Positions 25,822 to 34,024 of a DNA stretch of 64,000 nucleotides are shown piece after piece (the first letter of the stretch is position 1; each line of letters opens with the position of its first letter). The notes beneath the pieces are model-generated. The model did no database searches, was not told the DNA's origin, and was given only the letters and a program-made list of their open reading frames with translations. This DNA is from DASYTH01 sp045806965 (lineage in GTDB: Bacteria; Actinomycetota; Actinomycetes; Mycobacteriales; Pseudonocardiaceae). The position numbers and the translations under genes are program-made. The DNA lies in assembly GCA_045806965.1 (NCBI GenBank), contig JBJMIG010000022.1, forward strand, positions 7,491 through 71,490. The letters are read 5' to 3'.

Positions 25822-26322
25822 ATGAGCGCTACGAAGAAGACGATGACGACCCCGGTCGGGTCGTTGCTGCTGACCGGCGAGGAGACCGAGGCGGGCCTGC
25901 TGCTCGACTCGGTCTCGTTCGCCGACCCGGTCCACAGTGGACACGACGCTGGCGCAAGTGCGGCGTTCGCCGATGTCGAACGACAGCTCGCGGCCTACTT
26001 CGCCGGTGAGCTGGAGCGGTTCTGCTACGCACACACCAATCGCGGAACGGAGTTTCAGCGGCGGGTGTGGGCCATGGTGGACACCATCCCTTATGGCGCC
26101 ACGATCAGCTACGCGGAGTTGGCCGGGCGAGCCGGAGCGCCACGCGACCGGATTCGGGCGGTGGCTGCCGCGGTCGGGGCGAACCCGCTCCTGGTGCTGC
26201 GCCCGTGTCATCGGGTGATCGGCTCGAACAAGTCGCTCACCGGGTACGCCGGTGGCGTGCCGCGCAAGCAGTTCCTGCTGGTACACGAGGGCGCGCCGCA
26301 ACCGCAGCTGATGTCGCCGTGA
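25822..26322 (+). CDS. ogt: methylated-DNA-protein cysteine methyltransferase
   Basis: This 166-residue suicide repair enzyme transfers the methyl group from O6-methylguanine to its own cysteine. The acceptor Cys is in LRPCHRVIGSN, the HTH-like recognition region is TIPYGATISYAELAGRAGAP, and the arginine finger region ends with AVGANPLL. The N-terminal domain is short, as in Ogt rather than Ada. ATG 25822 is used; an in-frame ATG at 25771 would add 17 residues not expected in the family. Confidence 0.93.
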   Translation: MSATKKTMTTPVGSLLLTGEETEAGLLLDSVSFADPVHSGHDAGASAAFADVERQLAAYFAGELERFCYAHTNRGTEFQRRVWAMVDTIPYGATISYAELAGRAGAPRDRIRAVAAAVGANPLLVLRPCHRVIGSNKSLTGYAGGVPRKQFLLVHEGAPQPQLMSP

Positions 26323-26621
26323 GTGAGCTTGCGCGTGAACCATCAAGCATCGTGAGCGGCCCGCGGGACCGGGTGGACACCGCGGACCTGGCCCGGTTCG
26401 GTTCGGCTCCGGGTTGAACGTGGTCGGCGGCTGCGGTGCGACACGATGCAAGTACGGTGCGTTCAAGTGTCCGCCACACCCTTGACCTCGTGTTTCATGA
26501 CGCAACCTAGTGTCCTGATTTTGTCCGCTATTTGCCCTTGTACACAAGCGACCTTGATACGAGGCTGCGGTTATCTGATGAATAGATCGGACGGATTCCA
26601 AACCGGACTCCGGGGGGTGCA

Positions 26622-26646
26622 GGATCACCCCCGCGTTCGGGGAGGT
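26622..26646 (+). repeat. solitary sequence resembling a type I-E CRISPR repeat
   Basis: The segment GGATCACCCCCGCGTTCGGG (continuing GAGG) resembles 28-base I-E repeats of actinomycetes, of the form GGATCACCCCCGCG-x-CGCGGGGA, with about two bases missing at the dyad. Only one clear copy is present and no cas genes are in view. It could be a relic or a chance GC-rich palindrome. Confidence 0.3.
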
Positions 26647-26659
26647 GCTGGGGAAAGTC

Positions 26660-26702
26660 GCTGAGGGGCCGGCCTTGTGGTCGGCAAGACCGGCTCCTCA
26701 GC
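26660..26702 (+). terminator. long GC-rich hairpin upstream of the Crp/Fnr gene
   Basis: GCTGAGGGGCCGG (26660-26672) pairs with CCGGCTCCTCAGC (26690-26702) at 12 of 13 positions. An inner CTTG/CAAG pair extends the stem. No T run follows, so it may be a terminator of the actinobacterial hairpin-only type, or a 5' structure of the regulator mRNA, whose start is 27 bases away. Confidence 0.6.
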
Positions 26703-26728
26703 GCACCCGCGCGGGCTAAGTTGGGACG

Positions 26729-27415
26729 GTGCCGGACGATCGCGAACCCGTAGTCGGATCGCTGCTCGCCTACCTCGACCCCGCGGACCGCGACGTCCTG
26801 CTCGGACTTGGCGCGCGGCGTTCCTTTCCGGGCGGGGAGTTACTGCTCCGCCAGGGTGATCCAACCGATCACGTGCTCGTGCTGGAGCAGGGTTGGGTTC
26901 GGGTTTTCTCCGCCACGACCAACGGACACGAGGTGCTCGTCGCGTTGCGCGGGCCCGGCGACGTGATCGGCGATCAGGCCGCCTTGCACGGTTGGCTGCG
27001 CACCGCGAGCATCAGCACCCTGGAGCCGGTGAACGCGGTGCTGATCCGGGGGGAACAGTTGCTGGCCTGTCTGCGGACCAGGCCAACCATCGCGCTCGCC
27101 ATGATCCGGCAGATGTCCGAGCGGCTCAGGGAAGCGGAAAGCGCCAGGATCGATTTCGCGGCGCTTGACGTGACGAAACGGGTCGCCACCTTTCTGCTGC
27201 GGTTGGCAGCGCAGCACGCAACGACGGAGCCGGACGGAATCGTGCTCCGCATGCCACTCACCCAGCAGGACATCGCCAACCGGGTCGGCGCATCCCGGCG
27301 GGCCGTCGCCCGGTCCCTTGCCGTGCTCCGCGAGCGGCAGATCGTCAGCACGTTGCGGCGCCGGATCGTGATCCGGGCACCGGACGTGCTCGAGCTGTTC
27401 AGCGGAGCCGAATGA
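26729..27415 (+). CDS. Crp/Fnr-family transcriptional regulator
   Basis: This 228-residue regulator has an N-terminal cyclic-nucleotide-binding-like beta barrel (about 15-120; PGGELLLRQGDPTDHVLVLEQG region), a dimer helix and a C-terminal winged HTH (about 175-215, LTQQDIANRVGASRRAVARSL). The phosphate-binding PxGExxxR motif of cAMP receptors is not intact, and no Cys cluster for an iron-sulfur centre is present, so the ligand is unclear. The GTG start is close to the upstream hairpin. Its 3' end overlaps the convergent small membrane gene by 17 bases. Confidence 0.9.
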   Translation: MPDDREPVVGSLLAYLDPADRDVLLGLGARRSFPGGELLLRQGDPTDHVLVLEQGWVRVFSATTNGHEVLVALRGPGDVIGDQAALHGWLRTASISTLEPVNAVLIRGEQLLACLRTRPTIALAMIRQMSERLREAESARIDFAALDVTKRVATFLLRLAAQHATTEPDGIVLRMPLTQQDIANRVGASRRAVARSLAVLRERQIVSTLRRRIVIRAPDVLELFSGAE

Positions 27416-27599
27416 CCTCAGCTGCGACGCCGGCCGGCCGTGCGGGTTGCGCCGGCCGGGTATCGACGGACGACGCACCCGGGTCGTTAGCCGCAGGTCC
27501 GGCCGCCGGAACCAGCAGACCGGCTCCCAACACAATTCCCAGAAGGAACAGCCAGAAGGCCAGCCAAAGGGCCACCGAAAGCGTGACGTACACTTTCAT
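27399..27599 (-). CDS. 66-residue single-pass membrane protein
   Basis: ATG 27599 has GGAGAG five bases upstream. The product starts MKVYVTLSVALWLAFWLFLL and continues with a hydrophobic helix to about residue 32, followed by a Pro/Ala-rich polar tail. It may be a small membrane-embedded protein or a signal-anchored peptide. It is convergent with and slightly overlaps the Crp/Fnr gene. No family is recognised. Confidence 0.6.
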   Translation of the reverse strand: MKVYVTLSVALWLAFWLFLLGIVLGAGLLVPAAGPAANDPGASSVDTRPAQPARPAGVAAEVIRLR

Positions 27600-27897
27600 C
27601 GAATCTCTCCGTCGATTGTTCGCCCGGGTCCGCGTATTCGAGGATCGTCGGAAATGAACGGACCAGCGATGACGCGTGGCATGCTGATTGGGTGCCATTT
27701 GGCACATCTGGGAAGACTGGGCGACACCGCGGAGTTGATCACGATCTGTAGTGCGTGGACAAGTCCCGGACAAGTTGACAGAGAAGTGACAGACAGGAAG
27801 AGGGTCGGCGACATGGCTGGCAGGCGAAGATGCCCCTGGGGTACCTCGTTACACTCAGCGCATGCTCGGTCAAACGGCCTTGACTCGGAGGACCCCA

Positions 27898-28875
27898 ATG
27901 GAGGGATTATTTGCCAAACTTGTCAGCGAATTGAGGACTCTCCGTAAAGGCCGCGGACTCTTTGTAGGCCAGATCAGTGACCGCGTTGGGCCCGCCCTTC
28001 GCGAGGTGTGCGGGGTCGTCGATGGCGACGGGCCAGCAGAGATTCGCCGCAAGGTGGCTGAACGACTGGAGAGCCTGGCGAGCGGTCTGCCGGGGGATCT
28101 TCGAATTGCGCTGATGGCGGCATTTGGTATTGATCGCGACGCGCGGCTGCCGTTCTACCAGGACAGAGTTCGCTGGGCCGCGGAGAAGATTCGTCGCGAT
28201 GATCGGACCGCACGGCGCCGGATCGACGAGGGCATCGACCGGGTCGCCGAGCTCGCGGCGAGTGCCTGGGGCGGTTCCGACTCGTTGATGTCGGAAGCCT
28301 CCGCCGCCGGTTGGCACACCGACGAGCTCAAGATCTCGCTGGTTCTCGACCAGCCGACGCCCGAGGCGTTCGAATGGCGCCGGGTCGTGGCCGAGCGCGA
28401 TCACGTCAACGAGCTCGATCTCGCGATGACGCTGACCTCAGGCCCGGATCGGGACCACCCGGTTGGCGTGGACGCGCTCAGCGTGGACGTGTTCTATGGC
28501 GGCACTCTGGCCCGCAGGAGCATGGAGTCGACAGACCGCTTGGGACTCGTGCTCGCCCTGCCTGAGGAACTGCATCGCGAGGACCGGCACGAGTTCGCGC
28601 TGCGCTATCGCGTGCTCAATGGCCAGATGCGGCCGCACTTCGTCTGTGTCCCGAAGCACCGGTGCGATGTGTTCGAACTTCGCATCCGTTTCAATCCAGA
28701 CAAAATACCCAGCCAGATTTGGCGCCTGAGCGACGCATACCAACGCGACGTCGACGATCCGACTCCCTCCGGCGAAAACCTCACCGGCAATGCCGCCGGG
28801 GAGGTGCACACCGTGTTCCGCCAGCTGACCCCCGGCCGCGCCTATGGCATCCGATGGACGCCGATGGCGCATTAG
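27898..28875 (+). CDS. unknown protein with RTxRRR N-terminal domain and beta-rich C-terminal domain
   Basis: This 325-residue protein starts at ATG 27898, which follows GGAGGA. The N-terminal 125 residues form a conserved-looking helical module: LRTLRKGRG, ISDRVGPALREVCGV, RRKVAERLESLASGLPGDLR, and DDRTARRRIDEGIDRVAELA. I recall similar modules in uncharacterised actinobacterial proteins, but no function is established. The C-terminal 190 residues are predicted beta-rich (WHTDELKISLVLDQPTPE, DALSVDVFYGGTLAR, DVFELRIRF, RQLTPGRAYGIRW). TACACT at 27850-27855 could be the -10. It converges with a nucleotidyl-cyclase-like gene three bases away. No catalytic motif is seen. Confidence 0.75.
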   Translation: MEGLFAKLVSELRTLRKGRGLFVGQISDRVGPALREVCGVVDGDGPAEIRRKVAERLESLASGLPGDLRIALMAAFGIDRDARLPFYQDRVRWAAEKIRRDDRTARRRIDEGIDRVAELAASAWGGSDSLMSEASAAGWHTDELKISLVLDQPTPEAFEWRRVVAERDHVNELDLAMTLTSGPDRDHPVGVDALSVDVFYGGTLARRSMESTDRLGLVLALPEELHREDRHEFALRYRVLNGQMRPHFVCVPKHRCDVFELRIRFNPDKIPSQIWRLSDAYQRDVDDPTPSGENLTGNAAGEVHTVFRQLTPGRAYGIRWTPMAH

Positions 28876-28878
28876 GTG

Positions 28879-29502
28879 TCAGGCCGTTGCCCGCACGGTG
28901 GTGAACGGTGCGGGTGGCACGTAGACCCAGCCGCGGTGCGGATTCCCGGCCACCTCGACGTGCACCATCGGTTCGAAGTCGCGGTCGTCGATACCGTCGT
29001 AACGATGCCGGACCAGCGAACGGTAGATGTCGTCGGACACGACCAGGACCAGCGGCGCCGTCGTCTGGCGGAGTTGTACCTTCAATTCCGGCGCGTCGAG
29101 CAGCCGGCAGGTGATGTCAATGGCCTCGCCGAATGCCCCCCTTCGGTCGAAATGGACCTCTCCCGCGTGTACCGCCGACCGCAGCCGGAACCAGTGGTTC
29201 GGCTGATGCGCGTTATGGTCGGCAACCAGCTGGATGAGCGCCGGAATGAAGACGTTCAACAGCAGGGTCTTGGGCAGGTGATCCACCGGGTGGACCAGCA
29301 CGAGCACGCCGTCACCGCGGTCCACCAGCTCGTCGCGGTGCTGCTCAACGATTCCGCACTCGCGCAATGCGCTTTCCAGTACGTCGTACATGTTGTGCCG
29401 AAGCTGGGCCTTAGCCGGATTGGTCCTCGTCGTGGAGCCCTCGACATCCACCGCGACTATGGCCCGGTGTAATGGCAGGACCGGCGACGACAGGGCGGTC
29501 AT
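28879..29502 (-). CDS. stand-alone class III nucleotidyl-cyclase-like protein
   Basis: This 207-residue protein is essentially one cyclase homology domain without sensor or membrane part. The first metal-binding Asp lies in VAVDVEGSTT and the second in VDRGDGVLVLV. The later element reads GEAIDITCRLLDAP, where active enzymes have V-N-x-x-x-R: the transition-state Asn is Asp while the Arg is kept. Base specificity cannot be read from the usual Lys/Asp or Glu/Cys positions. It may be an active cyclase of unusual type or a binding protein. It is convergent with the RTxRRR gene. Pycsar defence uses compact class III cyclases, but no recognisable effector partner is adjacent here. Confidence 0.78.
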   Translation of the reverse strand: MTALSSPVLPLHRAIVAVDVEGSTTRTNPAKAQLRHNMYDVLESALRECGIVEQHRDELVDRGDGVLVLVHPVDHLPKTLLLNVFIPALIQLVADHNAHQPNHWFRLRSAVHAGEVHFDRRGAFGEAIDITCRLLDAPELKVQLRQTTAPLVLVVSDDIYRSLVRHRYDGIDDRDFEPMVHVEVAGNPHRGWVYVPPAPFTTVRATA

Positions 29503-29936
29503 GACCCTGCCCGCCTGTCATCGGTTGCTTGCCGTCCCAGCGCGGCACGTGAGCCCGCACCGGGACGTAGGGGAGTCTGGGAACATGCGGGCAGCAGGGT
29601 TCATTGCAGTTCCTCACTCACTGACGGCGCTCGCGCGCCGTGAAAGAATCGTCGACCTGGTCTGCCCAGGCCCCCACGCGTGCGCCCTTGCCGAACTTCA
29701 GAGGAATCAATAGAGTTCCTTACATTTTTAGGGTAAGACTTTGACCCATGGCAGGCAAGTCGTTCACCACCGCCCATTTTGCTGCGATTGGACAGGTTCT
29801 CGCCAAGAAGCCAGTCAGGGACGACCAGCTGGGCACACCGGGCCACGCACACCACCCAGCGGACGCGGGGTCGGGCCGACCACTACACTTCCGACTTCAG
29901 CGGCCTGCTGAAGTTCTCTCAAAGGAGATGAGGCGC
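29503..29936. other. intergenic region with a possible small-gene remnant fused in frame to the XRE gene
   Basis: About 430 bases lie upstream of the XRE gene. An AT-rich stretch at 29700-29745 (TTCCTTACATTTTTAGGGTAAGACT) may be a promoter. From ATG 29748 a frame begins MAGKSFTTAHFAAIGQVLAKK, reminiscent of short phage- or ICE-type proteins. It then loses any pattern and runs in frame into the XRE coding region. The rest shows nothing convincing. Confidence 0.45.
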
Positions 29937-30992
29937 GTGCAGTCGCCGGACGAGGCGCGCTCCACCTTGGCGCGCAGGCTGAAAGCCCTGCGCGAAGCCC
30001 ACTGGACCAACCACAAGCTCACCCAACTGCAGCTCGCGAAGGCACTGGGGGTGAGTGGGCCGCTGATCTCGTCCTGGGAGACCAACGCTCAGCTGCCGTC
30101 GGAGGATCGGCTCGAGGACTACGCCACGTTCTTCGCCAGTTCCCGGTCCGCCTCCGGAGGCCAGTACCGGCTCATCGAGCCGGCCAAGCTCAGTGATGAC
30201 GAGCTGACCCGACGAGAGAACCTCCTCGCCGAGCTCGTCGAACTGAGAGCGGTGGCGATGGGTGATGCCGGACCACCGAGCTTCTGGCAGTTCCCGGCCC
30301 GACACGATGTGACGATTATCGGTTCCGAGCTGCCCGCCTATGTACGTGAATTGTTGCCCGACCCCAACCCGAACAGTCCAGACTTCGTCGAGCTTTACAA
30401 ATACGCCGACCTCGACGCGCTGTTCGAGCTCCACGGGCATATCAGGGCGCTGAACCCTGCCAACGTCGTCAATCTCCGCGCGCCGTCGGAACTCACGCCA
30501 GACGACTACACCACCCACATTGTGCTGGTCGGGGGCATAGACTGGAATGCGCTGACCGCCGAGCTCCAGTACCGCTTGGACTTCCCGGTGCAGCAACGCC
30601 CACGGGAAAAGGCGTCCGATACCGGTGGCTTCGAGGTCGTCGCCGGAGGGAAACGCCAGCTGTTCGAACCAAGGCTTCGCGGCTCGTCGGATCAGAAGGT
30701 CCTTGTCGAGGACGTGGCACATTTCTATCGGGGGCACAACCCCTTCCGCGAACAACGTACAGTCACCATCTGCAACGGCATGTTCGGCCGTGGCACACTC
30801 GGTGTGGTTCGGGCATTGACCGATGTCCGGTTCCGCGAAGGCAACGAGGGATACCTCAGGACGCGCTTCGGCCACAACGTCGACACGCTCAGCCTTGTCA
30901 CCCGAGTGTCCATGATCCGCGACGCGGTCGTCACCCCTGACTGGACCGTGGCGCGCAACAGACTTCATGAATGGCCGGAGACCAGAGCTTGA
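29937..30992 (+). CDS. XRE-family HTH protein with large C-terminal GGIDWN domain
   Basis: This protein of about 351 residues starts at GTG 29937, nine bases after AAAGGAG; the in-frame ATG at 29928 abuts that site and is less likely. The N-terminal HTH (about residues 5-70: LTQLQLAKALGVSGPLISSWE) is typical XRE. The C-terminal 200 residues carry HIVLVGGIDWNALTAELQ, FPVQQRPRE, VAHFYRGHNPFREQRTVTICNG, GVVRALTDVRFREGNEGYL and a final VVTPDWT. I recall this layout from uncharacterised actinobacterial XRE proteins; the C-terminal fold is unknown and may sense a ligand or act enzymatically. The glycosyltransferase gene overlaps its 3' end, so the two are co-translated. Confidence 0.82.
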   Translation: MQSPDEARSTLARRLKALREAHWTNHKLTQLQLAKALGVSGPLISSWETNAQLPSEDRLEDYATFFASSRSASGGQYRLIEPAKLSDDELTRRENLLAELVELRAVAMGDAGPPSFWQFPARHDVTIIGSELPAYVRELLPDPNPNSPDFVELYKYADLDALFELHGHIRALNPANVVNLRAPSELTPDDYTTHIVLVGGIDWNALTAELQYRLDFPVQQRPREKASDTGGFEVVAGGKRQLFEPRLRGSSDQKVLVEDVAHFYRGHNPFREQRTVTICNGMFGRGTLGVVRALTDVRFREGNEGYLRTRFGHNVDTLSLVTRVSMIRDAVVTPDWTVARNRLHEWPETRA

Positions 30993-32209
30993 GTATCGAC
31001 GTCGTGCTGCGTCCTCCCACTGTCGCAGCCTCTCCGAATCACGACCCGTCACATCGCCGGCTGCTGAGCATCCCGGGAACGGCGTCGAAACACGCCGCCA
31101 AGGTCGACGCCATTGTCGTGCCAACCGCGCGAGATGCCGACAGCCTGTGCACCGCGATTCAGCTCGCGCGCCAACTCGGCTGCACTTTGGTGGCATTGTG
31201 CAGCCGCTCGTCGTTGCATTCCGCGGTGGCCGGCCGGGCCGCCGCGGCCGGCGTAGAGCTCATCGCCATCGACCTGAACAATCCGCCGGCCGGGCTGATG
31301 CCCCGCTTCGAGACTACCGAGTTGGTGGCCGGCCGGCCGTTCGAACAGAAGACGGACACCAGCCTGAAGCGCAACGTCGGGCTACTCCTCGCTTGCCTGA
31401 TCGGCTGGAAACGGATCGTCTTTCTCGACGACGACATCGCGGTTCCCCGGCCCGGCGACCTTGAGCGCACGGTGGGGCTGCTCGACTCCTACCATGCCGT
31501 CGGGATGAGCAATATCGGCTATCCGGACAACTCGGTCGTGTGCCACGCCTACCGGGAGTCGGGCGGCCCGCAGGACACCTTCATCGGCGGCGGCGGACTT
31601 GCCGTCGGCCGGCCGGCGATGAGGTCTTCTTTCTTCCCCAACATCTACAACGAGGACTGGTTCTTTCTGCTCGGCAATGCCCAGCTACGGCCGACGGCCG
31701 TCGCCGGTCGGGTGGAGCAGCGGCCTTACGACCCGTTCGTGAACAAGCGCGCCCGGGCCCAGGAACTCGGCGACTGCCTGGGGGAAGGGGTCTTCTGGCT
31801 GCTCGACGACGGCCGCACGGTTGAGCATGCGACCGTTCAGTACTGGCAAGGTTTTCTGGGAAAACGGATCCGGTTCATCACGGAGACCATCGAACGGGTC
31901 GCGCTGCTCGACGACCGGGCACCGGCGGAGCGGGACCGCATCATCTCGGCACTCAAGGCGGCACGCGGACGCAGCCGGCTGATCACGCCGGAGTTGTGTG
32001 TCGAGTATCTGGCGGCCTGGCGGACGGATCGGGTTCGCTGGCAGCGGCATGTCGCGGACCTGTCCGGCCGGTTGGTCGACGGATACCCGGTTCCGCGCCG
32101 GCCGGGCCGGGAACGGTTCTCGGACCCTGGAAAGCTGCTGGCGGAACTGGGTTTGGCGGATCGGACGATCATCGGCGGCCTCGGGGTCGAGGCAGGGCCA
32201 GCTGCTTGA
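30971..32209 (+). CDS. GT-A-type glycosyltransferase-like protein
   Basis: This protein of about 412 residues has a nucleotide-sugar-transferase-like core. AKVDAIVVPTARDADSL opens a Rossmann half, RIVFLDDDIAV holds the DxD-type metal motif, and FIGGGGLAVGR with FFPNIYNEDWFF resembles the acceptor and base region of GT2-like enzymes. No transmembrane helix or signal is seen, so it acts in the cytoplasm. Donor and acceptor are unknown. ATG 30971 overlaps the XRE gene by 22 bases; TTG 30989 overlaps its stop as TTGA and has GGAG eight bases upstream, so it may be the real start. The last 41 bases overlap the convergent GNAT gene. Confidence 0.78.
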   Translation: MAGDQSLSIDVVLRPPTVAASPNHDPSHRRLLSIPGTASKHAAKVDAIVVPTARDADSLCTAIQLARQLGCTLVALCSRSSLHSAVAGRAAAAGVELIAIDLNNPPAGLMPRFETTELVAGRPFEQKTDTSLKRNVGLLLACLIGWKRIVFLDDDIAVPRPGDLERTVGLLDSYHAVGMSNIGYPDNSVVCHAYRESGGPQDTFIGGGGLAVGRPAMRSSFFPNIYNEDWFFLLGNAQLRPTAVAGRVEQRPYDPFVNKRARAQELGDCLGEGVFWLLDDGRTVEHATVQYWQGFLGKRIRFITETIERVALLDDRAPAERDRIISALKAARGRSRLITPELCVEYLAAWRTDRVRWQRHVADLSGRLVDGYPVPRRPGRERFSDPGKLLAELGLADRTIIGGLGVEAGPAA

Positions 32210-32687
32210 CCAGGACGTCGCAGATCTCGGCCCGCACCGAGAGGCGATCGTCGTCGAGGCGGGCGTAGCAGACGACCGGGTTGTGGTTCCAGTGGGTGTA
32301 GCCGAGGCGTTTGTAGAGCCGGGCGGCATCGAGGTTGGTGATCTCGACGGCCAGCGCCACCTGATCGTGGCCGAGCCGATGCAGGTGCCGCTCGGCCGCA
32401 GTGATCAACTGAGTGCCGATGCCGCGATTCTGGTAACGGGGAACGACTTCCAGATGGGTGAGAAAAGGCACACCGGGCAGCAACATCCGGATCTCGGGTT
32501 CCTCCGCGGGCTCGAGGCGGAGATATACATCGCCCTGCGCACGGGCACCCTTCCACGCCGTCAACAGGATTCCCCGGCCGCTGTTCTGCCTGGCCAAGCG
32601 GTCGATGAAGAACTGCTGTTGGCCGAGCGCACCGACCAGAGCCTCGAGATCGGCCAGGCGGGCTGGGCGGACCTCTAAGTCGCGCAT
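32169..32687 (-). CDS. GNAT-family N-acetyltransferase
   Basis: This 172-residue acyl-CoA-dependent acetyltransferase has the CoA-binding motif VVPRYQNRGIGTQLI (motif A) and the following NLDAARLYKRLGY (motif B). The N-terminal LGQQQFFIDRL fits an acceptor-binding helix. The substrate is unknown. It is convergent with the glycosyltransferase, overlapping by 41 bases, and a few bases upstream of the sigma-factor stop on the same strand. Its closeness to the XRE/GT pair may be incidental. Confidence 0.9.
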   Translation of the reverse strand: MRDLEVRPARLADLEALVGALGQQQFFIDRLARQNSGRGILLTAWKGARAQGDVYLRLEPAEEPEIRMLLPGVPFLTHLEVVPRYQNRGIGTQLITAAERHLHRLGHDQVALAVEITNLDAARLYKRLGYTHWNHNPVVCYARLDDDRLSVRAEICDVLVKQLALPRPRGRR

Positions 32688-32696
32688 CCCTTCACG

Positions 32697-33959
32697 TTAG
32701 GTCAGACCCGATGCGCAAGCGGTAGCGCGGTTTCGCAGCAGAGTGCGTTCGCGCTCGTTGCGGGTGAGCGTGGCGGCGCGCTCGAACTCGGCGCGGGCCT
32801 CGGCGGCGCGCCCGAGCTTGACCAGAAGGTCACCGCGCACGCTGGGCAGCAGGTGGTACCCGCGCAGGGCGGGATCGTCGACCAGCGTGTCGACCAGGGC
32901 CAGCCCCGCCTCCGGACCGTCCGCCATGCCGACCGCGACGGCGCGGTTCAACTCGATCACCGGGGACGGGATGAGCCCGGCCAGCGCGGCGTAGAGGCCG
33001 GCGATCCGGGTCCAGTCGGTGTCCTCCGGGACGCGCGACCGCGCATGGCAGGCGGCGATCGCGGCCTGCAGCGTGTACGGGCCCGGGGATTCGCTCAGCG
33101 TCTCGGCGCGCTCGAGAGCGGCCAGGCCGCGGTTGATCAACAGCCGGTCCCAGCGGGAGCGGTCCTGGTCGAGCAGCAGCACGGGCTCGCCGTTCGGCCC
33201 GGTACGGGCGGCGCCGCGCGAGGCCTGAATCTCCATCAGTGCGACCAGGCCCTGCACCTCGGGCTCCTTCGGCACCAGCCCGGCGAGGATCCGGCCGAGC
33301 CGAAGCGCGTCCGCGCACAGCGCCGGGCGCAACCAGTCATCCCCCGCGGTGGCCGAGTAACCCTCGTTGAAGACCAGGTAGACGACCTCGAGCACGGACG
33401 ACAGCCGGGCGGCGCGCTCGGCCCCCTCCGGCACCTCGAACGGAACACCGGCCTTGGCGATCGCCTTCTTCGCCCGGACGATCCGCTGCGCCACGGTCGG
33501 CTCCGGCACCAGGAACGCCCTGGCGATCTCGTCGGTGGCCAGCCCGCCGAGCAGCCGCAGGGTCAGCGCGACCCGCGCCTCGGTGGACAGGATCGGGTGG
33601 CAGGCAACGAAGATCAGACGCAGCAGGTCGTCGCCGATCTCGTCGTCAATCGCGACGCCCAATTCCGGCTCGACACTGGTTTGCAGCTCGTGCCCCAGTT
33701 CGGCGAGCTTGCGGCCGAACGTCTCCCGGCGTCGGAACTGGTCGATGGCCCGGCGCTTGGCGGTAGCCATCAGCCAGGCACCGGGATTGCTCGGAATGCC
33801 GGACTCGGGCCACTGTTCGAGCGCGGCGACCAACGCGTCCTGGGCCAACTCCTCGGCCAGACCGATGTCGCGGACCATGCGCACCAGGCCGGCGATCACC
33901 CGGGCGGACTCGATGCGCCAGACCGCCTCGATCGCGCGGTTCGTGTCGGTTGCCGTCAC
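32697..33959 (-). CDS. ECF sigma factor with C-terminal TPR-like extension (ECF42-type)
   Basis: This protein of about 420 residues has sigma region 2 (residues about 10-85: ESARVIAGLVRMVRDIGLAEELAQDA, AWLMATAKRRAIDQ) and region 4 (about 120-175: RVALTLRLLGGLATDEIARAFLVPEPTVAQRIVRAKKAI). A helical extension to the C-terminus (YLVFNEGYSATAGDDWLRPALCADALRLGRIL and AYAALAGLIPSPVIELNRAVAV-like segments) marks the ECF42 group. In that group the extension replaces the anti-sigma partner, and a DGPF/YCII gene is the usual neighbour; none is seen here. GTG 33959 is used; TTG 33968 is possible. Confidence 0.92.
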   Translation of the reverse strand: MTATDTNRAIEAVWRIESARVIAGLVRMVRDIGLAEELAQDALVAALEQWPESGIPSNPGAWLMATAKRRAIDQFRRRETFGRKLAELGHELQTSVEPELGVAIDDEIGDDLLRLIFVACHPILSTEARVALTLRLLGGLATDEIARAFLVPEPTVAQRIVRAKKAIAKAGVPFEVPEGAERAARLSSVLEVVYLVFNEGYSATAGDDWLRPALCADALRLGRILAGLVPKEPEVQGLVALMEIQASRGAARTGPNGEPVLLLDQDRSRWDRLLINRGLAALERAETLSESPGPYTLQAAIAACHARSRVPEDTDWTRIAGLYAALAGLIPSPVIELNRAVAVGMADGPEAGLALVDTLVDDPALRGYHLLPSVRGDLLVKLGRAAEARAEFERAATLTRNERERTLLRNRATACASGLT

Positions 33960-34024
33960 GGCGTCCAATCAAGCAGCTTCCACCCGGCCGGTGCAACCAG
34001 GTCGCCCGCTCCCCCGGCGCCCGC

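Larger units (their letters stand above)
26323..26728. other. intergenic region with promoter-like AT-rich part, CRISPR-repeat-like segment and hairpin
   Basis: About 400 bases lie between ogt and the Crp/Fnr gene. I see no convincing gene. The part from 26470 to 26600 is AT-richer than its surroundings, with a TTGACC element at about 26473 that could be a -35. The right half holds a solitary I-E-like repeat segment and a long hairpin, listed separately. Confidence 0.6.

Noticed and set aside
26446..26664. 72-codon plus-strand frame upstream of the Crp/Fnr gene
   Set aside because: No ribosome site or domain, and it covers the AT-rich promoter-like part and the repeat-like segment.
26622..26728. 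CRISPR array
   Set aside because: Only one repeat-like segment is visible, with no second copy at a spacer distance and no cas genes.
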